Below are positions 59,520 through 64,000 of a stretch of DNA of 64,000 nt, one piece after another. The first letter of the stretch is position 1. Each line of letters starts with the position of its first letter. The notes under the pieces were generated by a model. That model saw only the letters and a program-made list of their open reading frames with translations, made no database searches and was not told the DNA's origin. The DNA comes from Tetramitus jugosus. Taxonomy: Eukaryota; Heterolobosea; Eutetramitea; Acrasida; Vahlkampfiidae. The stretch covers positions 124,001 to 188,000 of the forward strand of contig OW569379.1 of NCBI GenBank assembly GCA_937625935.1, written 5' to 3'. A program made the position numbers and the translations under genes.

Positions 59520-59872
59520 TTATTGACAGAGGATTGCTCTATCCAAAGGAGAAAGGTTCAAATGGAACCGTGAGCTTTTCGCTTCTTCTTTTTTCGATGC
59601 TCCTCCGGAAAGGCCGAATTCCACATTTTTGAACCGAAGCGCCCGAGCTCCGGAACGAGCGGGCAGAAATCTGTTCAGGCTTTCAGATGGTTGAACTGAA
59701 TTCACATACCACCACGGTTTCCGGCTTTTTTTTCCCACACAACTGTAGTTGCCCCTTTAATCAATACAACTGATTTAGTAAAATGCCGCTCTGCGTGGTG
59801 TTTTCTGAGTAGTTCTTTGACACAAAATCTCTTGATATCATCAACCAATCTCCTCAGTTTCTTGATTCCCAT
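59520..59872 (-). pseudogene. Small basic protein gene with frame change at an A8 tract
   Basis: The ATG at 59872 opens MGIKKLRRLVDDIKRFCVKE and reads to a stop after NRGGM. A second frame overlapping from an eight-A run near 59728-59735 continues with WWYVNSVQPSESLNRFLPAR to 59520. A single-base change in the A-run would join them into one protein of about 115 residues. Alternatively a short intron starts at GTATGT within the overlap, though no acceptor at the usual distance was found. The family is not recognised. The gene lies between the RGS gene and the retrotransposon, so decay is possible. Confidence 0.4.
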
Positions 59873-59955
59873 CTTGAGCGACACATCACTTGTTCACTTC
59901 CTATAAGGAAGACACAACAATGAGGCCATTGTTAGAATTATGAAGTGATGGAGGA

Positions 59956-60032
59956 GATAACGCTCTTTGAGCGTTATCCATTGTAAATATTTAGAAAACA
60001 AAACAGAGCAACCAGTTGGTTGTATTAAAAAA
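59956..60032 (+). repeat. Stem-loop plus GAGCAACC hairpin and A-tail, copy 2
   Basis: A 9-10 bp stem GATAACGCTC-TTT-GAGCGTTATC at 59956-59978 is followed, 27 bases on, by GAGCAACC..GGTTGTATTAAAAAA at 60006-60032. Order and spacing match the module at 38908-38980. It is on the strand opposite to the adjoining retrotransposon copies, so it probably marks the 3' end of another, oppositely inserted member. Confidence 0.5.
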
Positions 60033-60074
60033 CGCTTGAAAGGATAGGTAAGGAAGGTGATACAAGGGAAAACA

Positions 60075-60272
60075 TTATACATGAAGGGTTTCGGCGCACC
60101 TCCTTTTCACCATGTTCACAAATGTTCTGGCTCTCTTTTCAGCAATATCTTTCTTGATTCCGTTCTTCCTCATCCCTCTCATTATTTGATCCACTGCTTC
60201 ATTCTCTGTCCTACTTTCTTTTAGTTTCTCGGATCGTCCTTGTGACGCTCGGAGAGCGTCTCCTCTTTCCTG
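60075..60272 (-). pseudogene. Second retrotransposon ORF tail
   Basis: A 65-codon open frame, without a useful start, ends ENEAVDQIMRGMRKNGIKKD, then IAEKRARTFVNMVKRRCAETLHV. This repeats the end of the larger copy next to it (ENGAVDQVADALMKNGMKQE, then VAHRKARSFVCWVKSRCITTLH). It is the remnant of a second, related element in the same orientation. Confidence 0.6.
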
Positions 60273-60275
60273 TTA

Positions 60276-60296
60276 GTAACGCTCGCAGAGCGTTAC
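60276..60296 (-). repeat. 3' stem-loop of the tRNA-linked retrotransposon
   Basis: On the minus strand GTAACGCTC-TGC-GAGCGTTAC, a nine-base-pair stem, begins at the stop codon of the reverse-transcriptase frame. Its core CGCTCTGCGAGCG is identical to 38908-38920. A third such stem (GACGCTC..GAGCGTC) lies at 60244-60260. Confidence 0.55.
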
Positions 60297-62399
60297 TACT
60301 GTTTGCAGTCCTTTGATTGCTGGTAGAGTCTGTGAAGCGTTGTGATGCAGCGACTCTTCACCCAGCACACAAAACTACGGGCCTTTCGATGCGCTACTTC
60401 TTGTTTCATCCCATTTTTCATCAGCGCATCTGCCACCTGGTCGACAGCGCCGTTCTCTAATCCCATCATTCCCATGAGGTACTCTCTGCTCGACTTCCTC
60501 GGCATGGGCCACATGAATCCGTTTCTGAACAGCACTTTGTCAAACCATAGGGAGATGGCGGACTCTCGATGTAATGGAAGTTTGAGCAACTTGTTGTAGA
60601 CTTCCAGGACGAGTCTTCTCCTGGCATCAATTGCGTACTGACACCTGACAAGGCAATGGAGGATTGTATCAGGTTCAGTACCGCATCTCGGGCATAGATT
60701 GGACTCGTCATCATCGTACAAATAGTTACATACCACTCTGGTATGCAACGTACCACTACGTACTTGAGCGTGGAACCATTCCAACCGACGATCAACAACA
60801 AACGGATTCTTGAGAAAGTCGAACTGATTCTTATGTTCCATCGCAGCGACCTGCAACCACCATTGCGGATTCCGACAGATGAACGCCTTACGTTCCTGGA
60901 ACAATTCCTTCAGATCTTCTTTTCCCCTCGCATACTTACCATTGAATCTGATGGTATGTATGAACCCCTTTGTTTGATGCAACTCCAAATTCATGCACTC
61001 TGGCATTGCCATCACCGTGAGGGCCACCTCTTGGTAGGTTTTAGGCCCAAACCCCTTGCCAACCTCGGTTTTTAGTGACTCGAAGCTCTTGATTCTTCCC
61101 TCATGAAGTAGTTGTTGTTTCTGATACAGTCCAGCCCTACTGAGCAGTCTGAGGGACCTAGCTGGCAAGTAATTAGATAATTTGCACCCTTCACAGCGGC
61201 TATGGGAGTCATCAGTGATGATGATTCCCTTCTCGTGCAGCCTCATTGCGCACCATTTCATGAAAGAGTGTTTGACTTCCGTAACTCTGTGGTCCGACTG
61301 GAAGATGTTCTCCGACCGGAACGTGTAGTGTTTCTTGATGTACTCAAGAGTGTCCATCCACAGAACGTTACCTTCTTGATCTCTCTTCCCTCTCATCATG
61401 GATTTCACAAAAAGTGCTGTGCGAGTAGCAACTGCTTCCCAGAAGTTGTCTAGACCAATGGATCCCCACTCGGGGCCGATGTATAGTAACTCCGTGGGAT
61501 ATCTCAACATAGCTGTTGAACCATGTTTGATAAGCCTCTTTCCAACCATATTCACATCATCCATCGATTTCATCGTCCATTTTGTGAATTCACTTGCGTA
61601 CAAAAAGATGGGGTGTACACATGCGTTCACGATACGTGCAACTTGCCTGGGACCCAGATTCAAGACTTTGAGACGTTCAATGACTCTTCTGGCTTTAACC
61701 TTTGCTTGAGCAATCTGCTGATCAGTCTTGCCTTGGAGATTGAGGAATAGTCCGAGTGCACGGAAGTGCACCTTTGGCCCTTTGGCAGGCACTCTGGAGT
61801 TAGCTACCATAATGTCGTGCTCTTCAATATCGTCTCCTGGCTGTCTGACAAAGAGTTCGAGTTTGTTTGGGTGCATCTGCATCCGCAACATCTCCAATAC
61901 CCCACTCATATCATTAGCAATGCGTTCTATATCTTCCTTGGATTCTGACACAATGTTGCAGTCATCAACATACGCAATGTTCCAGATCTTTTGAGAGAGC
62001 GCCTGGTAACCAATTGCTCTACGTTGGGACTGTTCGATGTACCAATACATATGTAGTGGGATACAACGAGTCCCCTTGTCTCGTGCCCTTGTTGATTTTG
62101 AAGGGTCTCGAGAGTTGTCCTGCCAAAACTTGTGCCTCATTGTTCGACACCATATCAGTGACTAACTTGGTGATGTTGTCTGGGTAGCCGAAGAAATCGT
62201 ATACTGCATGTATTGCGTTGTGTGGGACTGAGTCAAAAGCCTTCGAGATGTCTGTTAATAAAAGGTATAGTTGTCTCTGCCTCCTATTCGCGTCATCAAC
62301 AATTCCTCTAATTATTGACAACTTTTCCCTAATATCTCTCATGCGTCCACCTCCTAGCGCTCTTTGCGGTGAAAAATGCCATAGAAGGCTCTCTTCAAG
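60296..62399 (-). pseudogene. Non-LTR retrotransposon reverse transcriptase, 5'-truncated and frameshifted
   Basis: On the minus strand the first frame runs from about 62399 to 62019 and contains RT blocks LLLTDISKAFDSVPHNAI and NKGTRQGDSL. The second, 62140-60296, continues with IAYVDDCNIVSESKEDIE, holding the catalytic YVDD, then thumb and connection sequence. A C-terminal zinc motif CPRCGTEPDTILHCLVRC, the zf-RVT type of LINE elements, ends near residue 540 of this frame. The frames switch once near 62050-62062, so one indel breaks the gene. The endonuclease and gag-like parts are missing. RT homology continues to within about 30 bp of the tRNA gene at 62401. Genes of this kind copy their RNA into a nicked chromosome. 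Confidence 0.85.
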
Positions 62400-62400
62400 A

Positions 62401-62471
62401 GCATCTGTAGTGTAGGGGTATCATGCAGCGTTGCCATCGCTGCGACCCGGGTTCGAATCCCGGCAGATGCA
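62401..62471 (+). tRNA. tRNA-Gly (anticodon GCC)
   Basis: A 71-nt cloverleaf: acceptor GCATCTG pairs with CAGATGC, discriminator A; anticodon stem CAGCG/CGCTG holds the loop TTGCCAT with anticodon GCC; the T-arm has GGGTTCGAATCCC, a perfect B box. There is no intron, and a TTTTT terminator follows at 62473-62477. It lies directly between the truncated retrotransposon and the polymerase eta gene. Confidence 0.95.
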
Positions 62472-62546
62472 TTTTTGTGTTCGCTTCTCTTATTTTGTTC
62501 CAGGCAGAAGTGGAAATTGGCACCAACCACAACAAAACGATCAGAC

Positions 62547-64000
62547 ATGGACTATGATGAAGGATTGCACGATGTAAACACACATGCAAGCAGCTCTTCA
62601 AGCGCAGCCCTCACTAGTCACCAAAGAGTTATTATATGTTTCGATTTGGATTGTTTTTTCGTTCAAGTCGAACAGCACAGAAATCCATCCTTGCTGAAGA
62701 GCCATTCTCTGATCGCAGTGCAGCAACATGACGATTTGATTGCTATTAGTTATGCTGCAAGAAAACGAGGTGTCCAAAAACATGACACACCACAAATTGC
62801 ACTGCAAAAGTGCCCCGAATTGAAGCTCGTGCATGTTCCCATGTTTCCCTCGACATCTAAAGTGACCTATCAACACTATCGATCTCACAGTCAATCAATC
62901 TTTCAGTTTATTGTGCAATATTTGAAAACAGATGCGTTGTTCAAGCGTTTTCATGCTGGTCCAATGGAAAAGGCCAGCATTGATGAAGCGTTTATCGATG
63001 TGACAAAGTTGAGTCATGGACTAGCATCGTGTGTCGATCAGGTGGACCGTATCGATGAACTTTGCGATAGATTGAATTGTGAGACAGTGCCATTGCCAGG
63101 CGAGAAAAAGATTGATTATTGTGAACTGAAAAGGGCAATCATTGCACGGAATAAGCGAAACGCGAATAAGGATCACACAAAATCAGATGAAAGTAGTAAT
63201 AGTGGAAGTGAGAATGATGATGATGGAATTGACCTGTTGCTATCCTGTCTTGAGAGTTCAAGTGAACCACTAGAGACATCTACCAGTCGTGCAGTACACG
63301 ATAACGATTATTTCGATATTGATACCATCTCAGAACATGATGTTTTACTTTTCATGGGTAATATCGTTGCATTAAAGATCAGAGAAGCTGTTAAAGAGAA
63401 GCTTGATTATGAGGCCACCTGTGGTATAGCACCTAATAAGCTACTTGCGAAGTTGGCTTCATCTCTCCAGAAACCGAATAATCAAACTGTCGTATTTATG
63501 CATCAGATAAATGCGATACTCGAAATTACACCAATAGCCAAAATTCCAAAGCTAGCATCACACTTGGGGAGTCAAGACAATATGTTTCGATTTCTGGACA
63601 AGGTCGGAGAAGGTACAAAGTCAATGGCTGATTTACAAAGGTTAAAATTGAATGAACTTGATGATATGGTTGGAGAGAAGGCCAGTAACTTTTTGTTCAA
63701 CTGTGCAAGAGGAATAGACCGAGAATTAGTTGTGCAAAAAGGACCACCCAAGCAAGTTTCCGTCTCAATGAGTTTAACGCCAATTTCAAACGAACACATG
63801 CACGCTGTGAACAAGATTATTGGATTTTTGGCTTTGGAGATTGTGGAACGATTGAAGGAGGACAGAATTGAGTACCAAAGACATCCTTGCTCTATCCACT
63901 GCAAATATAGGTTGGTAGACTGTAAAGAGATATCGACGAACAGTTCGATTCTAAATTCCAAAATATGTGGAGATAAGAACAAAATACAAGAGATGATCTA
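62547..64000 (+). CDS. POLH: DNA polymerase eta (Y family), C-terminus beyond window
   Basis: I read the frame from the ATG at 62547 to the window end (484 codons) with no stop. CFDLDCFFVQVEQ holds the first metal-binding Asp, KASIDEAFIDVT the second acidic pair, and CGIAPNKLLAKLASSLQKPN with NQTVV is the eta-type palm/finger block; the little-finger domain begins near 410. Polymerase eta copies past UV-induced pyrimidine dimers. An insert of about 70 residues, rich in Asp and Ser, lies between DEAFIDVT and CGIAPN, as in other eukaryotic eta enzymes. The zinc finger and PCNA-binding peptide would lie beyond the edge. The gene starts 76 bp after the tRNA. Confidence 0.92.
   Translation, partial: MDYDEGLHDVNTHASSSSSAALTSHQRVIICFDLDCFFVQVEQHRNPSLLKSHSLIAVQQHDDLIAISYAARKRGVQKHDTPQIALQKCPELKLVHVPMFPSTSKVTYQHYRSHSQSIFQFIVQYLKTDALFKRFHAGPMEKASIDEAFIDVTKLSHGLASCVDQVDRIDELCDRLNCETVPLPGEKKIDYCELKRAIIARNKRNANKDHTKSDESSNSGSENDDDGIDLLLSCLESSSEPLETSTSRAVHDNDYFDIDTISEHDVLLFMGNIVALKIREAVKEKLDYEATCGIAPNKLLAKLASSLQKPNNQTVVFMHQINAILEITPIAKIPKLASHLGSQDNMFRFLDKVGEGTKSMADLQRLKLNELDDMVGEKASNFLFNCARGIDRELVVQKGPPKQVSVSMSLTPISNEHMHAVNKIIGFLALEIVERLKEDRIEYQRHPCSIHCKYRLVDCKEISTNSSILNSKICGDKNKIQEMI

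Noticed and set aside
62354-62601. Minus-strand open frames reading through the tRNA (for example a PGFEPGSQ-like peptide)
   Set aside because: This is antisense translation of tRNA-Gly, a common annotation artefact; the cloverleaf explains the sequence.

Overview
The window is nuclear DNA of a gene-dense, intron-poor protist, most likely a heterolobosean amoeba of the Naegleria type. This is inferred from a gene nearly every 1.5-2 kb on both strands, rare short introns (60-199 bp, donors all GTATG or GTAAGT), His/Asn/Ser homopolymer tracts inside otherwise conserved proteins, and the domain mix (RGS plus a probable START-like region, EF-hand phospholipase D, bacterial-type PEP synthase). No rRNA operon or other species marker is present, so the genus is an inference.

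Layout. 1-12 kb: an Asn/Ser/His-rich unknown protein (cut by the left edge), a helical unknown protein, an EF-hand phospholipase D with a myristoylation-type N-terminus, a Ras-like GTPase with a CaaX box, NOP53 and an RCC1-repeat protein. 12-23 kb: a SUN-domain nuclear envelope protein, a large multipass protein, a tandem pair of related unknown genes (one shortened), a CDK11-like kinase, a multipass membrane protein and eIF3i. 23-38 kb: a two-exon 70-aa protein, signal recognition particle receptor alpha, imidazolonepropionase, ribosomal protein L7, a four-exon acidic unknown protein, an RsuA-type pseudouridine synthase, a kinesin-3 with beta-trefoil tail and CaaX box, and the GINS subunit PSF3. 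38-42 kb: two identical 5S rRNA genes about 2.5 kb apart, a retrotransposon tail next to the first, an Arf paralogue with a changed switch II, and small genes. 42-51 kb: an MDR oxidoreductase, PEP synthase, a CH plus dual-specificity-phosphatase-like protein, a DUF2828 vWA protein and a TrmN6-like methyltransferase. 51.7-56.7 kb: an apparently intact 5-kb DNA transposon. 56.7-64 kb: an F-box/SPRY protein, an RGS protein, a broken non-LTR retrotransposon abutting tRNA-Gly(GCC), and DNA polymerase eta (cut by the right edge).

The most novel item is the 5-kb element at 51682-56670. It has inverted G8TCA ends, flanking GCAATTT repeats and a single uninterrupted 1522-codon gene. The protein joins a P-element/THAP9-like transposase core to a C2H2 finger, a complete DEDDh 3'-5' exonuclease site, a Cys-rich CXC-like module and a SAP motif. 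It inserted between two divergently transcribed genes.

The second notable system is a non-LTR retrotransposon family. A broken copy abuts the 5' side of tRNA-Gly, and a tail of a related copy lies just upstream of a 5S gene. Both carry the same 13-nt 3' stem-loop, which suggests targeting of RNA polymerase III genes.

Several natural gene starts are ATGs internal to longer open frames that open only at TTG or GTG; those shorter starts are used here. Exon-intron structures were deduced by eye from splice sites and family alignment and are not backed by transcripts.
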